A DNA stretch of 64,000 nt from positions 26,378,364 through 26,442,363 of the forward strand of contig CM073322.1 in the NCBI GenBank assembly GCA_037043015.1. Reading direction: 5' to 3'. The position numbers and the translations under genes were made by a program. Under the pieces are notes generated by a model, which saw only the letters and a list, made by a program, of their open reading frames with translations, was not told where the DNA came from and did no database searches. How positions within the stretch are numbered: the first letter of the stretch is position 1; the number at the start of each line of letters is the position of its first letter. This document shows positions 36,110-46,955 of this stretch, one piece after another. Origin of the DNA: Bryum argenteum (taxonomy: Eukaryota; Streptophyta; Bryopsida; Bryales; Bryaceae).

Positions 36110-38539
36110 CAATACCTTCTTATCGTTTGATATTCCTCTCTTAAATCAAGAAAAACTTCATGAACTATGAGAGAAGTCTTCTAAATGTGTTCTAGGAGAG
36201 CATGCAACTGTCTAGAAGGGAATTTACAAATCCTAAGGAGGAACTTGAAGTCATTGTTGCAAACAAGCAATTCCAAGTCTAGGTTGCAATAGGTACTTCT
36301 CAATGAAAATGGCATATCTCCCTTGGTGATAGAAGGGTGGATAAAGTGTTTGTTCGACCTAGCCTTGGATGTATGCTTGGAAGTCATTTAACATCAGTGG
36401 TGGGACTACTAACCCCTCTTGGGGTGAAATATGATACCGATACAACGAGATCCAAGAACCCCTCACCATGGTTGGGTGAAAACCTGGTAGTGAGCACCAC
36501 CATATCTTGGGTAATAGAATCCACAACCTCCTTGTTGGCGGGCTATGAACCCCAACCACCAAGTCAAGACTTGTGGTGCCTCCCTTGTAGATACAACTAT
36601 AAAGATGCAAATTGGTAGAAGTAATCTAGCTAAATGGAGCATCTTCTTCAATTTATAAGTCATCCCAAAAATTAGAATACCTTTCATATAGTGCATGTCA
36701 AATTTTTAAATATGTTCTTGTAAAAAGTTACTTATAGGATTGTATCAAGTTTTGAGCTTTACTCATATATGTCGTTTATGTTGGAAATTGACATTTTGAA
36801 TGAAGGCTGAAACTTTTAGGAGCAATAATAATTTCATTCAAAGTCTGTTTTTGAAAAATAGAGTTGGCAGGAAACAAAAGCAGGTCTAGCTTGTATGGTA
36901 GAATTTGCAAATCTGTCGATTGATGTATAAATTGATGGTATGAAATTACTGAAGGTTGCTTTTGTTTTTGGATTTAACTAGAAATTAAACATGTTATACG
37001 ATGGCGAGGTGATTATGTGAAATCCAATGTATTTTTTCAAAAATATCTTCTATATAATTAAACTTTAAAAAAAAAAATCCATCAACTTTATAGTTGGAAG
37101 TTTTTTAGTTGAGATATCCTTTCTATTGGAATTGCAATGAGGATTCTATCACGACACATTTGACTAAATATGGACTATCCAAAGTCTAAAATTAACAGCA
37201 ATAGATGCAAAAAGACTTTTAACGTCTAGGTTTTGTTTAGATTTTCCTCAAGTATGATGGGGAATCCCCATGTTTGAGAGTCCATAATCAAAGCAGATGT
37301 TAAGATTTAGTTAAATGTGGCATTATATAGAGAGAAACATACATGGTATTTGCAGAGTTGTATGTCCATTGCTAGTCCAAAAATTTGAGGAGACTAAACT
37401 CAAAGGTGTCCAAACTGCCCTATTTGGGCTTTACAACTCAAATTTGTGTAAAAATATTCTCTCTTTGGAATTTGACTTAGAAAATTCTCTCTTTGGAATG
37501 TGACTTAACGAGTTCACACACACACACACCTTGTAGTATAGGAATTATCCAATAACTATCTTAGGAAAAAATATTAGCTTTAACCTTTTTATCTAAGATG
37601 CCCTTAATAGCAAAAGCCCATTTCCGATTGCTTAGGCCTTAAGGGGTTAGACACCCGAGGCGTCACTCTTTTGCCAATATGAGCAAGTCACTTTGTGAAT
37701 TTTAAAGTTTTTTCAAAGATAATTTCTAAAATTGTATGGCTACTAAGATTAAAAGCTCCACTAGAAATATCATATTTTTTTCACCACATGGATTGACAGA
37801 TTCGTGCATTTGATAAAATCTACTACTGTAAAATTTTTGGAGCAATAGACTTTGAGCAAGCACTATAATCACATTCTATACCTAAATTGCACCCTCTCCT
37901 TGAAAGTCATCAAGAAAATAGGAATACCTACCACTCCACGAGATCTTATAGTCATTACATTCATAAACAAACATTGGTGTGGTTATTGGAGAAACTCAAA
38001 AATTGGTTTACCTTCACTTGAAATAAAAAGAAAAAAAATACAAGAAGTTGGGCAATTTCAACCAATCAGATGAATTCTTTAAGTTCTTCAATTTTTATTA
38101 GCAAATACACTTGAAAAGCCAAAAGAAAGTAGTCATAGATACCACCATAGTTGGATAGACTATCATGGTAAGCACCATGATACTAGCATGAAACTTGGAG
38201 CAAACTTCCAAAGAAAAACAGTAAAGACAATCCCACTTACTCAATCTCTCAAAAAGTTAATCAACACCAACAAGAACAATTACAGAGACACAAACATTTC
38301 GTAGTGAAAATACCGAAGAGTCTAAACAAGTTCCAAACTGATTATTACAAATTGGAGATTGTGAAGGCCCCACTTACAAAAGGCCCCCTCAATCAAAAAT
38401 TTCACAAACCGTCATCATGTTTGAATCCAAAACCTCCAAACATGCAAAAACAAACCTCTCTCAAAACCTCTCCAAAATGGAACTACTTTAGAGAGATCCG
38501 AAGTCTAGTACCATGCATAAGTTGTCCTTAGTCACCTTT
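36110..38539. other. AT-rich spacer
   Basis: No gene is recognised in 2.4 kb. A CA microsatellite lies at about 37514-37529. The short frames have no family motifs. Confidence 0.5.
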
Positions 38540-38953
38540 TTAGGGGCACTTCACACTATGGCCGAAGCTCGAGAGGCCGTCCATTTCAGCCAATGAAATT
38601 GCAGGAAACCCTTGTTTCGGCCTCTCGAGCCTTCACACTAGAAGCAAAAGTCCACCGGCCGTCACTCTCCAAATGGCCTACGTGGCAGCACTTTTTGACC
38701 AAGGCGACGGCCTCTCAATGTTTGTTTGGGTCCTGCATTTTGCAAGACCCAAACTATGGTCGAGAGTCCGTCGGATTTTATTAATAAAAAATTCAAAAAC
38801 TGACAAGATCTTGACCATTAGATCAAAAAGATGCCTTCGACAAGGAATATAGTCGAATGCTTCTTCTCTTCCTCTCTCTCTCGCTTCTTTTCTTTGCTCT
38901 TGTTTTTTTTTCTGCTGATTTTGGCTCTCTCAATTTTTTCGCGAGTAGCATAC

Positions 38954-40167
38954 ATGGATCATCTCTCTCAAAATCCTTACTATTGTAGCCAGCCGATTCT
39001 AGTGGGGAATGAAAAAAATTTAGCCTCAAACTCGTATGGAGCATTTCAGCCCTACTTAGGTCAAGTTTTGGAGAGAAGAGAAGAAGAAAGGGATGGTAAA
39101 AGAGTAGAAGAGAGAGTTGTTCAAGAAGAAGAAGATTGTGAGATTGTAGAGTCTTCGAAGAAGAGAGCCGCTCCTAAGTAAAAAGCTTCAAAGACAGCAA
39201 AGACTCCAAGGGCTTCAAAAACGGTGGTGAAAATCGAAGGTGAAGGAGAGGAAGCAAATCAAAAGTGGGAGGATTCGGAGGTGCTTCAACTCATCGCGCT
39301 GAAAGGAGAGATGGAGCCAGAGTTCGTGCGAAATGGCAAAAAACAAGGTACAAATTTTTCTGCCTAATTGTCAAAATTTCAATAAAAATTGGATTGAGGA
39401 TTGGGGCCAATTGGGGGCCTAAAGGCCCTTGCCTTCGCCGCGAGCCCGGCCCCCAGGCCCCCCTTTCCCCCCACAAGGACTGAAAGAGCGTAGAGCTAGG
39501 GATTTGAATCCTAGTCTCCTCCATCACAAAGAGGAGAGTTCCCTCCTCTATCTACCACCCTCCATTGGTGATCAACTCCATCACTTTCTTGTATATGTAG
39601 CAATCACAGACTTTGTATGAGAGTCCATGTATGTGCTGCAATTTTTTTTAATGGCCAATTTTCACTCATTCTTTCATTTTTTTTGCTCTTTTGGTTGCAG
39701 GAATCGACACATGGGTAAGGCTTCATGCTAGAATGGTTGTTATGCTACCTAAATTCAATCGTACGGCCGTGGCATGCCGTAAGAAATTCAAGAGCATCTT
39801 CGATGCATACAAAGAAGACAAATTGGCGAATGGGATTTCTGGTAATAACCGGCAAGAGGGAAAATTCTATGAGGCTCTAGATGAGTGGTATCACCAAGCT
39901 GGACAAGTGATGAAGCATGTCTCGGCTACTACCAATGATAATGCAGACTCCCAAGTCAATTCAGTACAAGAAGATGAGAGTGCACAAATTTCAACACCCA
40001 CTACAACACCCACATCAAAAGGTAAACAACACTTTCAAAATTGTGCAATAGATATCTTCGAAAGAACGGTAGAAACTAGCACAGGTTTGATGAAAAACTT
40101 TGAGAGAACTAATGAGCTGCTAGAGAGGGTAGATTACCAATTTGATCGTTTGATCAATAAGCTATAG
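38954..40167 (+). pseudogene. Harbinger Myb/SANT-like (trihelix) DNA-binding ORF, with a premature stop
   Basis: Exon 38954-39347 and exon 39701-40167 are joined by a GT-AG intron (phase 1) to give about 286 codons. The trihelix-like region reads NQKWEDSEVLQLIALKGEME, then TAVACRKKFKSIFDAYKEDK and GKFYEALDEWYHQ, followed by a C-terminal coiled-coil-like stretch (ERTNELLERVDYQFDRLINK). Such proteins bind the transposon ends and assist nuclear import of the transposase. An in-frame TAA at 39179-39181 interrupts exon 1 before the DNA-binding region, while the frame stays open on both sides, so the gene is a recent pseudogene unless translation restarts downstream. The intron has a GC-rich patch (39410-39480). 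Confidence 0.75.
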
Positions 40168-40253
40168 AATTCTGTAGCTATCTACTCCTCACTCGAGCTT
40201 GCATCATAGTCATCCTCATCATCATCGTAGGTACAACTTTCAAACTCAAAGTT

Positions 40254-41184
40254 TCATTTTTTTTCCAAATGAGCTTTGTAAAAGCTCATTGCTAGTAGTA
40301 AATGGATCCGAGTTGCATCTGCCAACATACTTTTCATCTTCTCTTGCCGCTCTTTTTTTGTTTCATCACTCGAATCATGCATCTTCTCAATTTCTTCTTC
40401 TTCTCCCGGTTCTATGAATGGTGTTTCTTCTGAATCCAGATTGTCGTTCTGCAGCAGCCTCATTTCTCTCAATGCTGATTCTAGAGAATGAAACATAGCT
40501 ACGTGATGCAATTTTCCTAGTGATATGTTGGCTTCATCTTGTAGCTCCTTCTCAGCTTCTTTAGCCCACTCCATGGAAAATTCATCATTCTCTATAATGC
40601 ATAAATTGTGAAGACATAAACATGCGGTAACTATATCCGGCAAATTCCGGAGTCGCATGTCAACCCGTTTCAATAGTATACGCCATCTTCCTTTCAAAAT
40701 CCCAAATACTCTTTCTACAGCCATACGAGTGCTTGACTCAATAAAATTCCAATGAGCCTTTCTTCTAGACAATCCGGTTCTTTCTCCCTTAAAAAGTGAG
40801 TAAAACCAAGGCCTCATAGGATATGCAGCATCACCAATGAATTTGTAAGGTAAAAATGCACCTTTCATAGTCTTCTTTCCAATTTCAGATTTCTGAAATA
40901 ATGCCCAATCGTGAATCTGTCCAGCCCATCCAAAATCATAGTCCCAGAATTTGCAATTTGCATCTACAACTCCTTGTAGTAAACATGAATAATACCCCTT
41001 TCGGCAATAATATGCTAGGGGATCATGAAGTGGTGCTATAATAGAGATGTGGCTACCATCTATTGCACCTAGAATAAACGGAATGCCATGAAGTGCTTCA
41101 AAACCCTTTGCTATTTGTTTCATCCAATCAAGAGTTGGTTTTTTAAAAACCAATGGTCTCAAATGAATCCTAATTGCTTCACAA
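40254..41184 (-). pseudogene. Harbinger transposase, catalytic C-terminal part
   Basis: About 310 residues of a HARBI1-type DDE nuclease are open on the minus strand. Catalytic landmarks are FILGAIDGSHI (first Asp), FIGDAAYPMRPW (second Asp) and ESSTRMAVERVFGILKGRWR (Glu region). The protein ends at the TGA at 40256-40254, only 86 bases from the stop of the convergent Myb-like ORF. The N-terminal part lies beyond the nested insertion at 45661-46123. A frame starting at 41198 includes four codons of the inserted element by chance. The catalytic part itself has no stop, so the disruption is probably recent. Confidence 0.85.
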
Positions 41185-41556
41185 TACCGTAGCTTCATAG
41201 CAGATTCGGCACTTAACTGCCTAATAATTAATTAAAGTGGAAGAACGTGGTTTGGCACTTCAAAATTCAATAATTTAAAATTCGGCAATTATTAAAATAT
41301 ATTTACCATGATTTCGGCATTCATTCAAGAATCCGTTACACTTTCATTAATTATTAGGCAGTTTGTTATTTTATCATCTATGGTGGTGGCTCTCTTCTCT
41401 CTCAATGTTTGCCCTAATCTTCTTTGCTTTTCATTGTTTTGAACTTCCTCTCATTTGCTTTGGTTTCACCATCTGTTGGTTTGATTTGCCTTGTGTTTTG
41501 AGTACTTTTTCCTTCTACGTTGAATTTCGCTGAGGCAATAGTTTGCAAGAGCGAAA

Positions 41557-43340
41557 ATGGCGAGACAAAAGACTTTAAGCAACATGTTCACACCTATTAA
41601 CAAAGAGGAGTTGCAAGTGTTGGTGGAGCGTGATTTTGATGCATTGAGCACTAAGTTGGAGGAAGAGAAGGCGATGGAGAGTGCAATTGAGAAGCGATCA
41701 GTTGGGAGACCTAAGAAGGATGTGGAAGTTGTCTTGCTCACGCCAAAAGAAGAGGACATTGGGAAAACTTCTTCAAGGAAAGTGAAGGTTAGAGGAAGTT
41801 ATACCAATTGGTTCTTACCTTCTCTATGGGGACCTATTCATGCTGCCATGAAACAACACAAGAATTACACTTCTACTTTGCATTATTTGAAGCTTAAACA
41901 CAAAGAGCCGCAAGAGTTCTAGTGTTTATGATTCACTTAGTAGAGGGACACTATGGGATTGGTTTACTCCTCTTTGGAGAGTTGAGAGAAGGAGTCAAGA
42001 GAAAAATTGATAATGAGACTCCTTCCTAGAAAGTTATCAACATCGCTATGTTCTTGCAAATCATCCACTTCTTCAAGAAGAAATTATAGAGATGTTACAA
42101 GCTCATCGCGATCTTTGGTCAACCATTGTTTGCATCTACAATTCGAAATAGGATAAGATGTCTTATCCGCAAAAAGAAAGAGCCTACCTTACTAACGAGA
42201 AGAGGGTAGAACGGGTTTCAAAGTTAGTTTAACATGGGTGCGTGATTTCGTAAAATGCAATTTGAATTGGAGTTATAGAGTAGCCACAAGCGCCGCTGAA
42301 ACTTCCAATTGATTGGGAGGAACAAGGTTTAAAAATGGCTCATCGTGTAGCTTACCTTGTCAAAGCCCATTCTCTCCCACCACAACTTGTTGTGAATACG
42401 ACCAAACCGGCATACATCTTGTTCCTACCGTGGAGCACATACATGGGCTCGAAAGGGGTCAAAACATGTTTTGGTACATGGGATTGAAGACAAAAGACAA
42501 ATTACCGTATCCGTTTCCTCCTCGGCCAATGGAGATTTACTCCCCTTCCAACTTGTCTTTACTTAGTCCGACGGAAAGGAGTTTACCCCCTCGAAATAGC
42601 GGAAGAATTTTATGTGAAAATGCCGGGTGGCATCTCACATGTTCTAGCAATCATTGGTCAAACATGTCCACATGCAAAGACTTTGTGAGTCAAATTCTAG
42701 AACCCTATAGAGAAGAGCAAATCAAATTGTTAAACCTTCCAAACGATTCTAAATTGATTTGGCTTATTGATTGTTGGAGTGTTCATAAGTCTAAAGAGTT
42801 TATTTCATGGGTTAGAATTAACCATCCTCAAATACTTCTCCTTTTCATTCCGGCGAATTGCACTAGCATTTTTCAACCTGCGGAGATGTCATAATCCAAC
42901 GGCCTTTGAAGCATGCATTTAGGCAAGAGTTTGACAACTACAAATTCGCATTTACATTGATAAGCAACTTGAGGAGAAAAGCGGAAAAGACGTGAAGATA
43001 GATATGAAAATGTCTACACTCAAACCATTACTATGTGGATGGTTGTTCAAGGCATGGGAACATGTCAATAAGCCCAATATGATTAGGGTTGGTTGGTCCC
43101 AATGTGGGTTACTTAGAGCATTCGATTCAAGTTTTCAAGTGGAAGCAATGGATCGAAACATGCAAATTTCACTATTTGCTACGGAAGAAAGTGTTCAACA
43201 AGAAGAAAACATTGACAAAGATGAGGACATAGATACGGATGATAGCATTGAGAAAGTAATGGAAGATTGTTTGGTAAGAGTGGCGAAATTGCCACTTCAA
43301 ACAAGATCTTCAAAGATCAACTCTAAAGAGCAACGCTCGT
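41557..43340 (+). pseudogene. DDE_1-family transposase relic in the nested element
   Basis: It opens with ATG at 41557 and about 121 residues including KRSVGRPKKD, an AT-hook-like basic motif. After that the frame is broken repeatedly. Recognisable later pieces are AGWHLTCSSNHWSN, WLIDCWSVHKSKEFISW, ILLLFIPANCTSIFQPA and, in a shifted frame after about 42890, QRPLKHAFRQEF. The last three are typical of the pogo/Jerky DDE_1 endonuclease fold. At least one small frameshift (near 42888) and several stops exclude activity. The final stretch (42992-43342) is acidic. Confidence 0.75.
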
Positions 43341-44599
43341 AAAAGGTTTGTTTCTCGCAATACACAAAGAAAACACACTTTAGAAATGTGATTATTTAAT
43401 TTGCATTAGTGAAGTGGTTGAATGCAAATGACTTCTCAAGTTTTGATATAGTATTTCTTACCTCATCACAGGCACAAATCCCAAATGTGGAAGCCAATTC
43501 AACAAGGATGAAACTTCACGCACATCAAAAAGCTAGCATTTTTGCAAGTAGCGGATCTGCAAAACAATGAGGAAAAGGTGAGTACCTATATTCCCATAAC
43601 ACTTTCAAAAGCTATTATGCGTGGATATTTCTCACGTCTGATTTCTTTGACCTGAGTATGCAATGAAACTTGTAAGGTAAGGCTCTTCTCTTTTAAGTAC
43701 CATGGAAGCAATTCACGAAGTTAGTTGCTTTGACTGTCTTGATCAATATCCTCCTCGCACATGATCCGCTTTGAAAAGGATCCTCGTCCCCGATAAGGCT
43801 CGGAATTGTCCATGAAACCAACAAGTGGACGGACTTGCTCCCACCGCCACAAACATTTAAAGAAGTGTTCCATAAGCCACTTTAGCGAGAGAGAGACAAA
43901 AAACAGAGCAATAAAGGAGGTCGTCGTCGTTACCTTCTTTTTACGACCGCTCACGCGTTTCTCATCTCGGGATCGAATGTTGGGTTCCAAGCCTTCAACA
44001 ACTCTGCCGTTGATACTTGACTTCACTCTTTCCAATAAATTCCGCTGCACATTAGTTATCTCGGGCATCAAACATCCGCAGAGTCATACAACCTACTGAT
44101 AAAGGCTTAGAGATGCGAGAGAGCGAACTATGTGGATATCGGACAATAAACTTTTCACCGATTATCGAATTGCACACTAGTATGCCTAGCTAGAGAGTTT
44201 GCAAAATAATGAAAGAAGGACCGGATGAGGACAACTCGACGACATACCGATAGAGCGATTCCATTCCAATGTCCACAGAACTCACTAACCTTCTTGACGC
44301 TTTGTAGATATCATCACCGAGATCCGGTGAACCAAGAGAGTCCGATTGTCCTCTTCGTCGATAACGACCAAGCCTTCGATCGTAACGCCGTAGCCGCCGC
44401 AAAAATTGTTAGAAGTCATGGCTAAACCTTGGAGCTTACAATGGTCCAAAATTGCACTCTCTGTAAGCAATAAGCCCGATGATCAACTCGAGATCCATAT
44501 AGCTAGTTTTCATTAGCGTAAAAAAGTAGGAAAACTGTCCATTGCGAGTTCTTCAGAACGACTCAAACTAGCTATAAGAGAATTCAAGGTGGAGGACTA

Positions 44600-44935
44600 A
44601 TTTTTCTCACGCCGTAATCTTGGGTGGTGTGAAAACGTGTTGGTAGGTGATGCTCATGTGAAGAGATCGGTCGCAAAGAACTTGGTTTGGTGGAAAGGCG
44701 TTTCCATATCGTCAAGCTCCTCTTTCGAAAGGTGGACTTGAATGAAGTGATGTTGGAATCGAGGTTGGCGATTTTGGTGGTGCCTGGAATTGGAACTACA
44801 TCGATACCTTGATGTTGTACCCATGCGAGTGCAAGCTGGTTCATTGTACAATTCATTCTCTCGAGATTTGCTTCACCCGCTCCAAAGTAGCTTCTTGTTC
44901 CTCGCTTCAAGTTCGCGCCTACCAACCGAGGAGCA
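44600..44935 (-). pseudogene. Aldo-keto reductase fragment captured in the nested element
   Basis: The minus strand encodes NQLALAWVQHQGIDVVPIPG followed by TTKIANLDSNITSF, the conserved C-terminal NADPH-binding region of plant aldo-keto reductases. The next stretch, VHLSKEELDDMETPF, is in another frame, so there is an indel between them (around 44740). No N-terminal barrel sequence was found nearby. It lies between the transposase relic and the right terminus of the nested element, consistent with a host exon carried by the transposon. Confidence 0.75.
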
Positions 44936-45660
44936 TTTTTCTCAGTCCATTACACCCTCACTTGTCAAATTCTAAACAAATACACCTAAACTCTAAGTTT
45001 GCATGCGGGGGTTTGGTTGACGGCGAGATACGCTATCAATCCACACATAGTGTATCAAGATCTCCTTACGTTTAGTGGCTATGGTGGACAAGTTTCTAGA
45101 GGACGACGCTGCGGCGGAAGCGGTAATGGCTTTTCCGTTCGATGACGGGCTATTGAACGCAGGGACGAGTGTGAGCGATGGTGATCTCAAGCGCAGACGC
45201 GCGGTGTGCGTGAAGAACAATATACCTGCTGCGGGGCTCGCATCTTTGAGCTCCTCCCCGCATCGTCGAGCTCCTCCCTGCGTCGTCGAGCTCCTCTCTC
45301 CGTCGTCGTTGAGCTCCTCACACGCACGAAATGGGTACAAGTGAAGATCTCGAAAAACACTTTGGTTCTTATCGGCACTCGTGACTCAGAGAATTCTCTC
45401 CGCCAAGCTCCAAAACTTCCGGTTGCTTGACTAATTTCACGCGCTGCAAGGCTCCAAGTTGCCGCCGAGGTGGCAAACAAGGCGTGTTTGACTTCATTTT
45501 TTATTTAATTTCGACTCTAGATTTGCAAATATTTGGATAATTCGGCATTCTATAGTTTTTGTTTAATTATATTTCGGCATGCATGGCCAATAATTATCAA
45601 AAAAATTAGGCACGTTCTTTTATAAATAATTTGTGCCGAATCTGCTATAAAGCTACGGTA

Positions 45661-46123
45661 CTCCCTTACAATTATAGAAGTTGTACTCAATCCAACCCCA
45701 AATAAATCAGCAACCATTTTTCAATGAATTGCCACTTGCTAATCGAGCAAGAGTAATTGCAATCCTACGCTCCGCACTAATACTTTTTCTTAAATGTGTA
45801 TCCTTCTTCTTATAAACAGGCCCCAATAGAGTACATAAATGTTGAAATGTAGATGTACTCACCCTCATCCGTTTCCGAAAATCACTATCTGAAAATGACC
45901 TCATAAGCTTCTCGTCCAAAAAACCGTCATATCTTTTATGATGCCAAAATCTCCTTTGATAATTCATCCGCGGTCCTTGTGTAATAAAAACTACCATCAT
46001 CATCATTTGGACATTTTGTTGAAAAATTGCAAGTTTTTGCAATGCCAAAATGCCGACAATGACATACTTCATGACCATGAAAGTTGAAAGTAACACAAGA
46101 ATGCGTTCCCTACTAGAATCCAT
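45661..46123 (-). pseudogene. Harbinger transposase, N-terminal part
   Basis: The minus strand starts at ATG 46123 (MDSSRERILVLL) and includes MRVSTSTFQHLCTLLGPVY, KSISAERRIAITLARLASGN and, after a one-base frameshift in an A-run near 45726, MVADLFGVGLSTTSIIVRE. This is the helix-turn-helix-like N-terminal region of PIF/Harbinger transposases. It joins the catalytic part at 41184 across the nested element. The single-base expansion is a second inactivating lesion besides the insertion. A start at 46198 would add 25 residues but is less likely. Confidence 0.8.
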
Positions 46124-46198
46124 GATAAGTGAAGGTAAGTGGAAAATTTCAGAAATTGGATGAATTGATAAAGGGATAAGTAGAATGAAGCCAAACAA

Positions 46199-46350
46199 AT
46201 GGTATGGGTTTGGACTTTGGGCTTGGCCTTTGGAGGCTTCACACTACGGCCGTCCAAGTTGAGAGGCCGTGAGAGTTCATGGCCAAAGCTTTGGACTTTG
46301 GGCTTGGCCTTTGGAGGCTTCACACTATGCCCGGTCAAAGGCTCCAATTA
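46199..46350. repeat. Repeated subterminal motif at the Harbinger right end
   Basis: A 38-bp block, TTTGGACTTTGGGCTTGGCC then TTTGGAGGCTTCACACTA, occurs twice (about 46207 and 46291). Each copy ends in the same TTCACACTA core that begins the element termini, with GGCCGTCCAAGTTGAGAGGC after the first. These may be iterated binding sites for the Myb-like protein or transposase. Confidence 0.6.
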
Positions 46351-46734
46351 CAATATTTTATTGGTTATTTTGAGTGAATTCCTTTGGACTCTCAACAAAG
46401 TTTGGACTCTCAATTCCACGGCCTCTCGACTTGGACGGCCATAGTGTGAAGCGCCCCTTAATAGTTTCACAAATTCTTACGCCTCCTGAATCATAGGACC
46501 CCAGTGGAAAAGCGGCACTTTCAGGTGCGAACCCACCTGATCGTCGCCGCCACCAGACTCACCCGAATGCTCCAAAGGCATCGATCGACGTCGATGAATC
46601 CAAAATTTAGGGTTGCAAAAAAATAACAAATTTAAAAATGGACAATTCGACAGAAAGAATGAGATTAATGTTGTTGCAAAAAGCCCACTTTCAGGTGCAG
46701 AATCACACAACACCGACATGCCTATGGTAAAATT

Positions 46735-46935
46735 GAAGCGACTCATTCGATCAAGACTTGATTGATCGATTAAGAGTCCTGAAGCGACTCATTCATCGAC
46801 ATCGATCAAGACTTAAATGATCGATTAAGAGTCCTGAAGCGACTCATTCATCGACATCGATCAAGACTCGAATGATCGATTAATAAAGAGTCGACTCATG
46901 GTGAAAATGAAGCGACTGGTTCATGATCGATTGAG
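46735..46935. repeat. Short tandem repeats in the CFAP52 upstream region
   Basis: GAAGCGACTCATTC followed by CATCGATCAAGACT and ATGATCGATTAAGAGTCCT recurs at 46735, 46781, 46836 and, shortened, 46909. The array ends about 20 bases before the CFAP52 ATG, so it lies in its promoter or leader. ATCGAT/TGATCGAT palindromes recur within units. Confidence 0.7.
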
Positions 46936-46955
46936 AGTCTGATTTTTTGAGAGAA

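Larger units (their letters stand above)
41187..45658. mobile_element. Nested TA-flanked element with a DDE_1 (pogo/Jerky-like) transposase relic
   Basis: Inverted ends begin CCGTAGCTTCATAGCAG on the left and CCGTAGCTTTATAGCAG on the complement of the right, continuing ATTCGGCAC in both, with one mismatch in 26. The flanking TA (41185-41186, 45659-45660) fits Tc1/mariner/pogo target use. The insertion splits the Harbinger transposase between codons for VRE and YCEA. The left half carries a degraded DDE_1-type transposase (41557-43340). The right half (43700-45480) is GC-richer and holds a piece of an aldo-keto reductase and other frames of unknown origin, so the element appears to have picked up host sequence. 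Confidence 0.8.
38543..46457. mobile_element. PIF/Harbinger DNA transposon, interrupted by a nested element
   Basis: The ends are GGGGCACTTCACACTATGGC (left) and the complement of GGGGCGCTTCACACTATGGC (right), followed by a second matching block CGAGAGGCCGT. Both sides carry a TTA target duplication (38540-38542, 46458-46460), the PIF/Harbinger hallmark. The element carries the two genes expected of the superfamily, arranged convergently: a Myb/trihelix-like ORF (plus strand) and a DDE nuclease (minus strand). Removing the nested 4472-bp insertion leaves about 3.4 kb, a normal autonomous size. Extra copies of the TTCACACTA-GGCCG motif lie near both ends (about 38630, 46235 and 46317). The element is now defective: one gene has a stop codon and the other is split and frameshifted. 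Confidence 0.88.

Noticed and set aside
39480-39545. GGGATTTGAATCCTAG, resembling a tRNA B box, in the intron of the Harbinger Myb-like ORF
   Set aside because: No matching A box, acceptor stem or SINE tail could be built around it.
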